Source of the DNA: Nitrospirota bacterium
GTDB taxonomy: Bacteria > Nitrospirota > Thermodesulfovibrionia > UBA6902
Assembly (NCBI GenBank): GCA_016214845.1
Contig: JACRMS010000028.1
Location: forward strand, 80,070-144,069
Direction of reading: 5' to 3'
Length of the DNA stretch: 64,000 bases
Below the pieces are notes generated by a model. That model saw nothing but the letters and a program-made list of their open reading frames with translations. It did no database searches and was not told the DNA's origin. The position numbers were made by a program, and so were the translations under genes. Positions 43,786 through 54,584 of the stretch are shown here, one piece after another (positions within the stretch are counted from its first letter, which is position 1; the number at the start of each line of letters is the position of its first letter).

Positions 43786-45902
43786 TTTTAAATTTTTTCA
43801 CAACTTCAGGACTTCTGTTAGGAATTACCTGTTCAGTTCTAACTGGTATTCTTCTAATTTACGGGAGGAGCAAGCTCCATCGTCTTTGGACATTATTTAA
43901 TATATTATCAGCAATCTGGGGATTTTCAATTTTCAATATCGGCATAGCTGCTAATGAAAATCAAGCTCTGCTCGCCTGGAAATTTGCAAATGCCGGCGGA
44001 GGTATTCTTGCACCGCTTCTCCTGCATATTGTATATATTTTCTGTGGCAATCAAAAAAGGCATTTAGTTGTCTTTGCTTATATTCAGGTAGTTGTTTTTA
44101 TAATTCTTGATATTCTTAATTTTGCCACATATCGCTTAAGGTATCTTTTTGACTCATTTTATTATTTGGAGCCAACCGGGATTGTGCTACCACTTTTTTT
44201 AAGTTTCTGGGCGGGAATAGTTAGCTATGGACTTTATAAATTAATCGAATTCTATCACAGATCTAAAGGATTTAAACGTAGTCAAGCATTATATTTTTTA
44301 ATAAGCATGCTTTTCGGATTTATTGGTGGCGGCACACATCTTCTTACAGTGTTTGTCCCATTAGTGTTTGGTATTAATATCTATCCGTTTGGTCAGATAG
44401 GCATAGCATTTTATGCATTAATCGCAACCTACGCCATTCTACGCTACAGGCTGCTGGACATTTCTTTAGTATTTAAGAAGACCGCTGCCTACTCGCTCTC
44501 CGCCGGACTTCTCACGGGTTTATTTGTCGTGCTCGTTCTTACAGCGACCAACCTGCTTGCAGCCTTCGCAGATGTAAGCTCTCTCAAGATCAGCATCTTT
44601 GCCTCTATTGTAATAGCCCTGCTCTTTAACCCTTTAAGAAATAGAATTCAGAAACTGATCGATAAGATGTTCTACAAAAAGTCATATGATTATTTCGCCA
44701 CGGTGCGGAATGTCAGTCACGAGCTTGCCACCACATTTGAATGCAAAAAAATATACGATCTTGTCGGAGGCACGATTTATTCCGCATTGGGGATAAAAAA
44801 CCTTTCAATACTGGCTGCCGTTCACGGCGGGGCCTATGATGTTGTTTATTATTCTTCACCCAAAAAGGACAAGGCCAGAAAAAAACCCGATCTTGAGAAA
44901 GAAGAAGAAATTAAAATAAACAGATATTCCGGGCTCGTTAAATTTTTCAGGACATCTGACGATATCCTGATAAAAGAGGAGTTGGCGGCATATGAAAAAA
45001 ATCATGGGATAGACGTGATAGAGCGCGTTAGAAAAGACCTCGACACACTGCACGGCGACGCCGCGGTCCCGGTATTTGTTGATCACAGGCTGGCGCTCCT
45101 GGTAATACTCGGGACGAAACTGTCAGGCGATATGTTTACCAATGAAGATATAGACTTACTGAAGACGATCTCCAACCAGACCGCGATCGCGCTTAAGAAC
45201 GCCAGGCTTTATCAGGACAAGGTCAACTCCGCGAGGCTCGCGTCAATAGGCATGATGTCAGCAACCTTTGCCCATGAAATACGCAATCCCCTGACATCAC
45301 TCAAGACCTTCGCGCAGTTAATGCCGGAGAAATATAACGACACCGAGTTCAGGGACACCTTCTCGAAAATCGTTGTCGGTGAGATTGAAAAAATTGACGG
45401 CCTCATAAGCGACCTGCTCGATTTTTCATCCCGGAAAAAATCCACCCGCATGAACAACTTCGATCTCGCGGAACTTGTAGATGAGGTGGTTGAATATGTA
45501 AAGGGCAAACTTGATTTTGAAAAGTCAAAGATCGTTATTGAAAAAAATTATAATGGAAATGCGATCAACATGTCTGGAGACCCCGTAAAGCTGAAGCAGG
45601 CCTTCGGCAATATAATATTGAACGGCTGCCAGGCCATGCACGGCGAAGGGGTGCTCCGGGTTGATATAAAAAACGGCAGCAGATTTATTGACGTAACAGT
45701 CGAAGACACAGGCGAAGGCATACATTCGGAAGACCTCCCAAAGATATTCGACCCTTTTGTAACAACAAAGGAAATGGGAGTCGGCCTGGGGCTTGCGATC
45801 AGCAAGAGGATCGTCGAAGACCATAACGGTAAAATACATGTCAAAAGCCAGCTGGCAAAAGGCACCGCCTTTACTATTTCGCTGCCTGTACAGAATGAGT
45901 GA
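43782..45902 (+). CDS. Membrane sensor histidine kinase (7TM-GAF-HisKA-HATPase)
   Basis: ATG 43782 overlaps the KS stop (ATGA) and is preferred to the TTG at 43749. About 706 residues: several N-terminal transmembrane helices (about 1-290), a GAF-like domain (about 310-470), HisKA with AHEIRNPLTSLKTFAQ, and HATPase with DTGEGI and GVGLGLAISKRIVEDH. The layout resembles the PrsK kinase of PEP-CTERM/exopolysaccharide systems (recalled). The first ~220 codons are AT-rich like the KS cluster, and the rest matches the genome average, so the composition break lies inside the gene near 44,440. Confidence 0.9.
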   Translation: MILNFFTTSGLLLGITCSVLTGILLIYGRSKLHRLWTLFNILSAIWGFSIFNIGIAANENQALLAWKFANAGGGILAPLLLHIVYIFCGNQKRHLVVFAYIQVVVFIILDILNFATYRLRYLFDSFYYLEPTGIVLPLFLSFWAGIVSYGLYKLIEFYHRSKGFKRSQALYFLISMLFGFIGGGTHLLTVFVPLVFGINIYPFGQIGIAFYALIATYAILRYRLLDISLVFKKTAAYSLSAGLLTGLFVVLVLTATNLLAAFADVSSLKISIFASIVIALLFNPLRNRIQKLIDKMFYKKSYDYFATVRNVSHELATTFECKKIYDLVGGTIYSALGIKNLSILAAVHGGAYDVVYYSSPKKDKARKKPDLEKEEEIKINRYSGLVKFFRTSDDILIKEELAAYEKNHGIDVIERVRKDLDTLHGDAAVPVFVDHRLALLVILGTKLSGDMFTNEDIDLLKTISNQTAIALKNARLYQDKVNSARLASIGMMSATFAHEIRNPLTSLKTFAQLMPEKYNDTEFRDTFSKIVVGEIEKIDGLISDLLDFSSRKKSTRMNNFDLAELVDEVVEYVKGKLDFEKSKIVIEKNYNGNAINMSGDPVKLKQAFGNIILNGCQAMHGEGVLRVDIKNGSRFIDVTVEDTGEGIHSEDLPKIFDPFVTTKEMGVGLGLAISKRIVEDHNGKIHVKSQLAKGTAFTISLPVQNE

Positions 45903-45992
45903 ATAATGTATAATAATAAATCTTAAATATTTCGATATTCATCTGCGGTACCGGTTATTAATTTTTTAAAACGCCTGGAAGGCGGAGAACAG

Positions 45993-48035
45993 ATGGAACT
46001 TCTTGCACTATTAAGCGGCAGAGACGCTTTTGTTATACCTCAGGTAAAGAATGCTTTAAAACAGTACACTGTTTATCCCCTGAAAACCGTGGAGGAGCTT
46101 GAGGACCTGTACGGCAATATACCCCTCAATCTGCTTCTTATCGACACGGTCTCTCACAAGCTGTCCGCCCTTGGGGAATTCTTAGGCAAACTTGACAATG
46201 ACAGGGTAGTGCTTATCGCGCATGAAAAATTTGACAAGTACACAAAGGAGCAGCTCCCGCGCAGTGTATTTGACTCCCTTGATGACGGCTCAATAAGAAC
46301 CGAACTTCCCGCAATAGTTGAACGGGCGCTGGAAAGACAGAGATTCCGGAACGAACTGGGTCTATTAAAACAATCATCAAGGGACATAGTCTCTCCGGCG
46401 CAGATGCAGGTCTGTAACAGGCAGGAACCGGAGGTGTTTTCCGGCCGTTATGATCCGGTCCCAAGCGGGAGGTATGTCCACGAAAAAGTCATTGTCAATT
46501 TCGCCAAGATGCTGACGGCAAGCTTTGACATGCGAAAGCTCTTTAACCACTTTATTGATTCCGTCATGGAGATCGCGCGTGTAAGCAAGATGTCCATCAT
46601 GCTCAAAGACAAGGATGTATTTCATGTCAAAACACATTACGGGCTTGACCCTTATCTGGCCGACAACCTGCAGCTCAGAAAAGACAGCGCGCTCGCGTCC
46701 TGGCTTGCAAAGACCGGAAGGATAATGAGCAAGCCGGCCAATTTTTTTGATTCGGAGTCGGTCAACGTCAAAAGCGACATGGAAATCCTGCAGTGCTCCG
46801 TTTCTTTTCCCATGATCCACAAAGGGAAATTAATAGGGATCTTCAATATCGACAACAAAATTACCGAGGAGCCCTTTTACAGGGAAGAACTGGAAATAAT
46901 TTACGTGCTGTGCAATTATCTCGCAGCCGCCATCAAAGACATCGACCTTTATCACCACATGTGGTATCAGAAGGAATTCACCAATAATATAATTTCGAGC
47001 ATGAGCAGCGGCATGATCGCAATTGATAAGGACGAAAAGATCACCGTTTTCAATCAACAGGCCGCCGATATCCTCGGCCTCCATCCTTCGGACGTGATAG
47101 CCAGGGACCTGAGGGCCCTGCCCTCGCCGCTTGGGGATATCCTGTATGAAACATTGTCCGGAGGAAAAACGTACAGGCGTTATGAGGCGGTCATCAATCC
47201 CGCAAGGATCCCTGTCGGGATAAACAGCTACAGGCTCATGGACGAACAGCAAAATCCCGTCGGGGCCGGAATTGTATTTTCCGACCTCTCAGATTCCAAG
47301 AAATTAGAGGAGCAGAAAAGCCGGGCTGACAAGCTCAAGGCGGTCAATGACCTCATAGCAAAGATAGCCCATGAAGTCAGAAACCCCCTGACCTCGATAC
47401 AGACATATACACAACTGCTCAATGAAAAGCATGAAGATGATGAACTGCATAACTTTTATGTCTCTTCCGTAAGCCAGTCGATCAACCGGCTGGACAAGTT
47501 AATTGATAAACTTATAACCTTCTCGAACACGCAGGATTACAACCTTAAAAAGGAAGACATAAACGACCTTATCAATGACGCCGCCGATCTTATTCTCAGG
47601 AGCCTGCCTCCGACACATAAGATCTCCAAGAACCTGACTGATAAAGTTTTTTACATAAATGCCGATAAAAGACAGTTAGTAAAGGCGATTTATTACATTG
47701 TGCAGAGTATTATTGACAAAACGCCGGATGGAGCGCTGATCATGATCAATGCCCGCATCATAATGCAGGATTCCTTCTCCGCTGAGATAACTATAATGTA
47801 TGAAGGAGACAAGCTCCTCGAAGAAGAACAGAACTTATCAAAACCGCTGTTCGACATTGATAACCTCGATACAGAGCTGAATGTGCCGATAAGCCGCAAG
47901 ATCATCGACGGCCATGCCGGAAGCCTCGATATAAAGAGCAAGGAAGGGATGAATACCTTTATCATTTCATTGCCGGTCCTGGACAGGAGAGGCTCTGCTG
48001 TTTCATTTAAAGGAGGTTATGTTAATGAACAATAG
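45993..48035 (+). CDS. Histidine kinase-like protein with degenerate ATPase domain
   Basis: The 680-residue protein has a receiver-like N-terminal domain (about 1-115, no clear phospho-Asp), a GAF domain (about 160-320; SASFDMRKLFNHFIDSVM-like), a PAS domain (about 330-440) and HisKA with IAHEVRNPLTSIQTYTQLL. The HATPase-like C-terminus lacks the canonical Asn of the N box (YYIVQSII instead of LLNLLNNA) and the DxGxG box (MYEGDKLLEEE), so ATP binding is doubtful. It may act as an adaptor or regulator of the preceding kinase. GGAG lies 6 bases before the ATG. Confidence 0.82.
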   Translation: MELLALLSGRDAFVIPQVKNALKQYTVYPLKTVEELEDLYGNIPLNLLLIDTVSHKLSALGEFLGKLDNDRVVLIAHEKFDKYTKEQLPRSVFDSLDDGSIRTELPAIVERALERQRFRNELGLLKQSSRDIVSPAQMQVCNRQEPEVFSGRYDPVPSGRYVHEKVIVNFAKMLTASFDMRKLFNHFIDSVMEIARVSKMSIMLKDKDVFHVKTHYGLDPYLADNLQLRKDSALASWLAKTGRIMSKPANFFDSESVNVKSDMEILQCSVSFPMIHKGKLIGIFNIDNKITEEPFYREELEIIYVLCNYLAAAIKDIDLYHHMWYQKEFTNNIISSMSSGMIAIDKDEKITVFNQQAADILGLHPSDVIARDLRALPSPLGDILYETLSGGKTYRRYEAVINPARIPVGINSYRLMDEQQNPVGAGIVFSDLSDSKKLEEQKSRADKLKAVNDLIAKIAHEVRNPLTSIQTYTQLLNEKHEDDELHNFYVSSVSQSINRLDKLIDKLITFSNTQDYNLKKEDINDLINDAADLILRSLPPTHKISKNLTDKVFYINADKRQLVKAIYYIVQSIIDKTPDGALIMINARIIMQDSFSAEITIMYEGDKLLEEEQNLSKPLFDIDNLDTELNVPISRKIIDGHAGSLDIKSKEGMNTFIISLPVLDRRGSAVSFKGGYVNEQ

Positions 48036-49047
48036 CGAAAGGATCCTTGTCATTGACGACGAACTTGCCCCGAGAGAATCAATTCGGATGGTCCTTAAGG
48101 ACAGGTACTCTGTATCCACCGCCTCGGGGGCGATTGAGGGATTAAGCATGATGACGGAAAATTCCGTCGACCTCGTCGTGATGGATATAAAGATGCCGAA
48201 GATGGACGGCATAACCGCATTGCAGGAGATAAAGAAAAAACATCCTGACACCGAGGTGATCCTGCTGACGGCATATGCCAGCCTTGAAACAGCAAGGGAC
48301 GCCATACGCTTCGGCGCCTTTGATTACCTGTTAAAGCCGTTTGACAAGGATGATATCCTGATGGTCGTTGAGAAAGGGCTGACTAAAAAGCGTTCAAGCA
48401 CGGGGTTGAAGATGGAACGAGACATATTATTGGACAGGGCCTCATATCTTGAACAGCAGATAAGCGAAGCGCGGACCAATATCATGATGTGTTATGAAGG
48501 CACCGTCAATGCCCTGATCCTTACAATAGACGCCAAAGACCACTACACCTACAACCACTCAAACCGCGTCGCAAAACTGTCATCCGAGATGGCTGAAGTG
48601 CTGGGCGTGCCGAAGAAGACAATAAAAGAAATAGAACATGCCGCCTGCATCCACGACATCGGCAAGATCGGCATTGACGAAAACATCCTCAAGAAAAACG
48701 GCCGGCTGACAAGTGATGAGTATACGGAAATGAAAAAACATCCGGGCATTGGAGTCAGGATCGTGCAATCCGTTCCTTTCCTTGAAGATGCGATCCCGGT
48801 CATTCATTATCATCATGAACGGTATGACGGAAAAGGATATCCTGAGGGGATAAAGGGAGAAAATATACCTCTGGCTGCGAGGATAGTAAATGTCGCCGAT
48901 GCTATTGACGCGATGATGCGGGCAAGGCCTTACAGGGCCGCTCTTACAGTGGAAAATGTGATGAGTGAGCTGACGAATAACTCCGGGACACAGTTTGATC
49001 CCGCCATAGCTGAAATCATATTAAACGGCAGTGTCCCGCTTCTTTAG
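48025..49047 (+). CDS. Response regulator with HD-GYP domain
   Basis: ATG 48025 has AGGAGG 8 bases upstream and overlaps the previous gene by 11 bases; ATG 48019 is too close to the site. The 340-residue protein has a receiver domain (ILVIDDE, phospho-Asp in LVVMDIKMPKMDG) and an HD-GYP domain with [10 protein letters not shown] and HHERYDGKGYP. It should hydrolyse cyclic di-GMP. Coupling to the kinase-like genes suggests it is their output. Confidence 0.92.
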   Translation: MNNSERILVIDDELAPRESIRMVLKDRYSVSTASGAIEGLSMMTENSVDLVVMDIKMPKMDGITALQEIKKKHPDTEVILLTAYASLETARDAIRFGAFDYLLKPFDKDDILMVVEKGLTKKRSSTGLKMERDILLDRASYLEQQISEARTNIMMCYEGTVNALILTIDAKDHYTYNHSNRVAKLSSEMAEVLGVPKKTIKEIEHAACIHDIGKIGIDENILKKNGRLTSDEYTEMKKHPGIGVRIVQSVPFLEDAIPVIHYHHERYDGKGYPEGIKGENIPLAARIVNVADAIDAMMRARPYRAALTVENVMSELTNNSGTQFDPAIAEIILNGSVPLL

Positions 49048-49074
49048 AGCTTGAACTTAAGCGTGAAGTCCTGA

Positions 49075-49500
49075 TTAATTAAAAACCGATTCCCAGGATT
49101 CTTTTCCTTCCCTGACGCAGAAATTACCGGGCGACCCGTTTCTGAGCGCTTCCTCTACCATATTCATAAGTCTCTTATGGTCAAAGGGCTTCATGATAAA
49201 ACCGAACGCTCCGAGGTTTATGCCTTTTCTTATTGTTTCAAGGGTCGCAAATGCAGTCACAAATATTACCCCGATTCCGGGATGCCTTGTTTTCATCTCC
49301 TGCAATGCGGTTATGCCGTCCATCTTCGGCATATTAATATCAAGCAGGACCAGGTCAACGGAATTATTGGCCAGATAATCAAAGGCCTCTTCAGCCCCGC
49401 CGGCTGTTGCAACGGAGTACTTGTCTTTCAGGATATAACCGAGGATCTCTCTTAACGCAAACTCGTCATCGACGATAAGTATTTTTGCTTTTTTCTCCAT
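49075..49500 (-). CDS. Single-domain response regulator
   Basis: This 141-residue receiver protein has ILIVDDEFALREIL, phospho-Asp in LVLLDINMPKMDG and Lys in IMKPFDHKRL, with a short C-terminal tail and no output domain. It converges on the HD-GYP gene and is probably part of the same signalling group, acting as a phosphate relay or by protein binding. Confidence 0.88.
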   Translation of the reverse strand: MEKKAKILIVDDEFALREILGYILKDKYSVATAGGAEEAFDYLANNSVDLVLLDINMPKMDGITALQEMKTRHPGIGVIFVTAFATLETIRKGINLGAFGFIMKPFDHKRLMNMVEEALRNGSPGNFCVREGKESWESVFN

Positions 49501-49615
49501 ACCATGTCCCTCTCAATATTTAATAATCTTTTATAAAGGCTACGTCTTAGTTACTTAACTCTAACATGTTTCAAACCCGGTGTCACCTGTCCTTTCGTAC
49601 AGGTACCCCTGATGT

Positions 49616-50419
49616 TTATTTCAGCCCAAGGACATCCTGCATATCATAAAGACCGGGCGTTTGCTTGTATACCCACAGGGCGGCTTTCAACGCTCCTCTG
49701 GCAAAAGTGTCCCTGCTGGAGGCTTTGTGCGTGATCTCGATCCTTTCACCAAGCGTGCCGAAAATGACAGTATGTTCGCCGACAATATCGCCTGCCCTGA
49801 CCGTCTGAATGCCGATCTCTTTTTTTGTCCTCTCACCTATTAAACCATGCCTTGCGTATACTGCCGACTCCTCCAGGTTTCTGTCAAGCGCGGACGCGAT
49901 TACCTGGGCCATCTTAATTGCCGTGCCGGATGGGGCGTCTTTTTTCATCCTGTGATGGGCCTCAACGATCTCAACATCATAGTCATCGCCGGTGACTTTT
50001 GCAATGTCCGCCAGGACCTTCAGAAGGAGGTTCACCCCGACGCTCATGTTCGGGGCGAGAACGCACGGGACTTTCTGTGCGTATAAACTTACAAAGTCTA
50101 ATTCATCCCTGCTGAAGCCCGTTGTGCCTATGACTACAGGCACCGGTCTGTCCGAGAGAGACTTCAGGCATTCTATTGTTGCAGATGTGGAAGAAAAATC
50201 CACAAGCACGTCAGCCTTCCCTGTGATATTCTTTACGCTGTCGGTGATCTTAATTCCGGAAGCACCAATGCCGATGACCTCCCCGATATCTCTTCCGAGG
50301 TCTTTATGCTTTTTATTCTCTAAAGCGCCTGAGATCTTTATGTCCTTGAAATCTCCTGATAGCGCGATAATGCGGCTGCCCATTCTCCCGGCAGCGCCTG
50401 ATACGATCATGTTAATCAT
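49616..50419 (-). CDS. dapB: 4-hydroxy-tetrahydrodipicolinate reductase DapB
   Basis: ATG 50419 (GGAG 7 bases upstream) starts at [17 protein letters not shown], the nucleotide site. The longer frame would run through yacG. The catalytic loop [16 protein letters not shown] is intact, as is [10 protein letters not shown]. DapB reduces the cyclic intermediate in the lysine/diaminopimelate pathway. It overlaps yacG by 8 bases and lies downstream of dapF and lysA, so it is part of a lysine/cell-wall operon. Confidence 0.95.
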   Translation of the reverse strand: MINMIVSGAAGRMGSRIIALSGDFKDIKISGALENKKHKDLGRDIGEVIGIGASGIKITDSVKNITGKADVLVDFSSTSATIECLKSLSDRPVPVVIGTTGFSRDELDFVSLYAQKVPCVLAPNMSVGVNLLLKVLADIAKVTGDDYDVEIVEAHHRMKKDAPSGTAIKMAQVIASALDRNLEESAVYARHGLIGERTKKEIGIQTVRAGDIVGEHTVIFGTLGERIEITHKASSRDTFARGALKAALWVYKQTPGLYDMQDVLGLK

Positions 50420-50600
50420 TTCCGTTCTCCTTTTCCGAAGGTGTCTGCCCTGCCTCATCGCTGAGCCTGCCCTCAATCCTGTATTCGTCCGAGGCCCAGG
50501 CCCCAAGGTCAATAAGCTTGCACCTCTCAGAACAAAAAGGCCTGAAAGGGTTATCCTGCCATTCAGTCCATTTTTTACAGGTGGGACACTTTATTTTCAT
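50412..50600 (-). CDS. yacG: YacG-like DNA gyrase inhibitor/zinc protein
   Basis: The 62-residue protein has the four-Cys zinc site [10 protein letters not shown]...[12 protein letters not shown] followed by WASDEYRI, the YacG signature. In E. coli YacG binds GyrB and inhibits gyrase. It overlaps dapB by 8 bases, so the two are coupled. Confidence 0.85.
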   Translation of the reverse strand: MKIKCPTCKKWTEWQDNPFRPFCSERCKLIDLGAWASDEYRIEGRLSDEAGQTPSEKENGND

Positions 50601-50638
50601 ATTGTTTCCGTTAGTTACTGAAAGGTTACCCTATTTCT

Positions 50639-50698
50639 GTCATTCCGACTTGTTCGGAATCGATCTTCGAGAAGGATTCCCGACAAGCGGGAATGACA
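50639..50698. repeat. Dispersed double-hairpin element, short GTCATTCC copy
   Basis: GTCATTCCGACTTGTTCGGAATC and GGATTCCCGACAAGCGGGAATGAC-type arms form two hairpins between yacG and dapF. It shares ends with the element at 12798-12907. Confidence 0.7.
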
Positions 50699-50717
50699 AC
50701 GATTCAACTGAGATCTT

Positions 50718-51646
<929 letters not shown>

Positions 51647-51650
<4 letters not shown>

Positions 51651-52906
51651 TTTAAATACTCCGGCATCTTTATCTCCTTTATTAAATCCTTGTACGTCTC
51701 TCTTTCACGGACAACAAAAAACTTATTTCCTTTCACCAGCACTTCAGCGGCGCGTCGCCTGCCATTGTAGTTTGAGCTCATGGAAAAACCGTACGCCCCG
51801 GCACTCATGATCGCAAGCAAATCCCCATCGCGGGGATCGTTGATCCTTCTTCCCTTCGCAAAGAAGTCGCCTGACTCGCATATCGGGCCGACCACGTCAA
51901 CAAGCGTGAGCGGACGGTCATTCTTTGCCACGTGCTGAATGTGATGGTAAGCATCATACAGGCTCGGCCTTATCAGGTCGTTCATTCCGGCGTCAACGAT
52001 CACGAATTCCTTCTTGTGATGTTTTTTCAGATAAAGGACCTTTGTAACAAGGATCCCGGCGTTCCCGACGATAGACCTGCCCGGTTCAAGGATCAATGTA
52101 AAGTCGTGCAGCTTTATCAGCGGCAGTATCGCCTTTGCCAGGTCCTTAGGCTGGGGCAAGTCCTCTTCCATGTTGTAAGGAATTCCAAGACCGCCGCCCA
52201 TGTCAAGGTATTTAATTTCTATTCCCCGTGTTTTCAACTCCTGCGCAAGCGACAGGACCTTTTTTAACGCGTCAACAAAAGGGGTAATCCTGGTTATCTG
52301 GGAGCCTATGTGCTTGTGTATCCCGATGACCTTTATGTTCCTGAGCTTGGCTGCCAAAGTGTAATATTCAACCGCCTTCTGGATCGGGATGCCGAACTTG
52401 TGCTTCTTCAATCCCGTTGAAATATACGGATGCGTGGACGCGCTTATGTCGGGATTGACTCTCAGCGCTATCGGCGCCTTCACCCTGAGTTTCCCCGCGA
52501 TCCTGTCAATGGCTGTCAGCTCGTCGGAGGATTCTATATTGAACATGAGGATGCCGGATTTAAGGGCGAACGCTATTTCCTCCTCGGTCTTGCCGACTCC
52601 GGCATAAACAATTTTTTGGGCGGGGACCCCGGCTTTCAAGGCAAAGAAGAGCTCGCCGCCTGAGACGACGTCCGCGCCGCTTCCTGCTTTTGCGAGAAGC
52701 CTTAACACTGCAAGGTTTGAATTCGCCTTCAGCGCAAAGCATGTTATATTGGGATAACCGTCAAATGCCTCTTCATAAGCCTTGTAATGGTTAACAAGGG
52801 TATCGTGACTATAGATGTAAACAGGCGAGCCTGTAGCTTCAACTATCTTCCTCACAGGAACGTTCTCCGCGTACAGCTCGGACCTTTTGTAATTAAAATA
52901 ATTCAT
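51647..52906 (-). CDS. lysA: Diaminopimelate decarboxylase LysA
   Basis: The 419-residue PLP enzyme has the cofactor Lys in CFALKANSNLAVLRLL, the GGELFFALKAGVP loop, HKHIGSQI, EPGRSIVGNAGIL and GPICESGDFFAKGR with the active-site Cys. It converts meso-diaminopimelate to lysine. It heads a lysA-dapF-(repeat)-yacG-dapB group with ATGA overlap to dapF. Confidence 0.96.
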
Positions 52907-52920
52907 AATTGTTCAATCTG

Positions 52921-52981
52921 TCATGCTGAATTTATTTCAGCATCTCTTGTTAGACCCTGAAACAAGTTCAGGGGTGGCATC
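52921..52981. repeat. Dispersed hairpin element, TCATGCTGAA family
   Basis: ATGCTGAA-ttta-TTTCAGCAT and CCTGAA-acaag-TTCAGG form two adjacent stems upstream of lysA, near tilS. A related single stem lies at 29310-29330. Confidence 0.65.
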
Positions 52982-53023
52982 CTTTATATCTTAATGTCAC
53001 TTTGAGTTATAATTAATCTGCTT

Positions 53024-54472
53024 ATGGAACTCCTGAAAAAAGTAAAAGAGACAATCAGCAAATACTCAATGCTTTCAGAAGGTGATTGCGTCCTTATCGG
53101 GCTTTCCGGAGGTCCTGACTCAGTATGCCTTGCCGTTATTTTAGACAAACTAAAAAAGGATTTCAATCTCTCTCTTTCCGCGGTCTATATAGACCATGGT
53201 TTGAGGCCTGATGAGGTTGAGGCTGAGAAGGCGTTTTGCAGGGAATTTTGCGATGGCCTCGGTATCAATTTCTTCTGCAAATCAGTTGATGTGAAGAGTC
53301 ACATAAGTGATATGGGGCTGAGCAAACAGGAGGCCGCGAGAGAACTTCGTTATAAAATATTCGATGAGATCTCAGGAAAGATAAACGCGGCGAAGATCGC
53401 CCTCGGCCACAATGCGGACGATCAGGCAGAGACCCTTTTAATGACGCTCCTGCGTGGCGCAGGGACAAAGGGATTGGCAGGGATCCCGCCGGTGAGAAAT
53501 ATCGCGTTGAGCGTTCAGCGTTCAGCGTTAGGCGTTAAAAAAAATGTATTAATAATCAGGCCGCTGATCGAGATAGAACGTAAGGACATTGAAGAATTTT
53601 TTAATTCTGGCCCGTCACCCGTCACCCGTTACCCGTCACCGTCTTTCATGATCGACTCCTCCAACCTCAGGAAAGATTATTTCAGGAACTTGATAAGGCT
53701 CACTGTTATACCTGAACTCAAGAAAAAAAACCCGTCGCTTGTGCAGAACATCTGCAGGACCATGGACATCCTGCGCGAGGAAGACAGCTACCTTGAGATC
53801 ATCGTTACAAAAACGCTTATGAAATTAATAACCAACAAAACCGCCGACACTATAGAACTCTTTCTCGTCCCCCTTGAGACCCTGGAAAAACCGATACTGC
53901 GCCGAGTGCTGAGAAGGGCAATTGATGCTACAGAAGGCCTGAGAGGTATCAGTTTTGTACATATTGAGGACATCATCAACCTCATAAAAAAAGGAGCATC
54001 CGGAGACAGGATCTACCTGCCGAAAGACATCAGGGTGATCAAGTCGTATGCCACGTTAAAACTGACATCAGCGCCGCCTGTTAAAATAAATACTCACAGC
54101 CTCGATGTCCCCGGAGAGCTTGCGTTGAAAGAGGCAGGGGTTGTGATCAAGTCTTCTTTGACGGACAGCGTGGAAGGTTACGGAGACGGAAAATCAAATA
54201 TTGTTTTCGACGCGGACAAAATTAACTTACCGCTGACTGTAAGACACAGGAAGGAAGGCGACTGTTTCTATCCCGCCGGATTCGGGAAAAGAAAAAAGCT
54301 CCAGGATTTTTTCGTGGATGAGAAGATACCGAGAGATAAAAGGGACAGCATTCCAATTGTCCTGTCGGGAAATGATATTGTGTTTGTTGCGGGATACCGG
54401 GCGGACGAGAGGTTCAAGGTCACGGAGAAGACAGAAAAATTTTTAAGGCTTATAATATCAAGGATGAAATAA
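53024..54472 (+). CDS. tilS: tRNA(Ile)-lysidine synthetase TilS with two repeat insertions
   Basis: The 482-residue protein has the PP-loop GLSGGPDSVCLAVIL, ALGHNADDQAETLLM and LLRGAGTKGLAGIPP, plus the C-terminal TilS domains (RHRKEGDCFYPAGFGKRKKL). It modifies C34 of the AUA-reading tRNA-Ile. Two 7-bp arrays encode residues about 161-172 (VQRSALGVK) and 196-205 (GPSPVTRYPS). Both are in frame and near the catalytic domain boundary. Confidence 0.95.
   Translation: MELLKKVKETISKYSMLSEGDCVLIGLSGGPDSVCLAVILDKLKKDFNLSLSAVYIDHGLRPDEVEAEKAFCREFCDGLGINFFCKSVDVKSHISDMGLSKQEAARELRYKIFDEISGKINAAKIALGHNADDQAETLLMTLLRGAGTKGLAGIPPVRNIALSVQRSALGVKKNVLIIRPLIEIERKDIEEFFNSGPSPVTRYPSPSFMIDSSNLRKDYFRNLIRLTVIPELKKKNPSLVQNICRTMDILREEDSYLEIIVTKTLMKLITNKTADTIELFLVPLETLEKPILRRVLRRAIDATEGLRGISFVHIEDIINLIKKGASGDRIYLPKDIRVIKSYATLKLTSAPPVKINTHSLDVPGELALKEAGVVIKSSLTDSVEGYGDGKSNIVFDADKINLPLTVRHRKEGDCFYPAGFGKRKKLQDFFVDEKIPRDKRDSIPIVLSGNDIVFVAGYRADERFKVTEKTEKFLRLIISRMK
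53504..53538. repeat. Heptanucleotide array 1 inside tilS
   Basis: Five 7-base units (gcgttga, gcgttca, gcgttca, gcgttag, gcgttaa) in register inside the tilS frame. Confidence 0.8.
53611..53638. repeat. Heptanucleotide array 2 inside tilS
   Basis: Four 7-base units (cccgtca, cccgtca, cccgtta, cccgtca) in register inside the tilS frame. It lies 72 bases after array 1 but has a different unit. Confidence 0.8.
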
Positions 54473-54480
54473 TAGTCCAC

Positions 54481-54557
54481 AAAATCCCCCTTTATCCCCC
54501 TTTTACAAAGGGGGACTTAAACCCCCTCTTTGGCAAAGAGGGGTTAGGGGAGATTTT
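54481..54557. repeat. Double-hairpin CCCCCTTT/AAAGGGGG element before gltX
   Basis: TATCCCCCTTTT-acAAAGGGGGA and CCCCTCTTTGgcAAAGAGGGG form two stems, flanked by AAAATCCCC and GGGGAGATTTT. It lies between tilS and gltX and could terminate or stabilise transcripts. This type of element is widely scattered in bacterial genomes. Confidence 0.7.
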
Positions 54558-54584
54558 ACAAAACAACTAATTCAGGAGGTTCTT

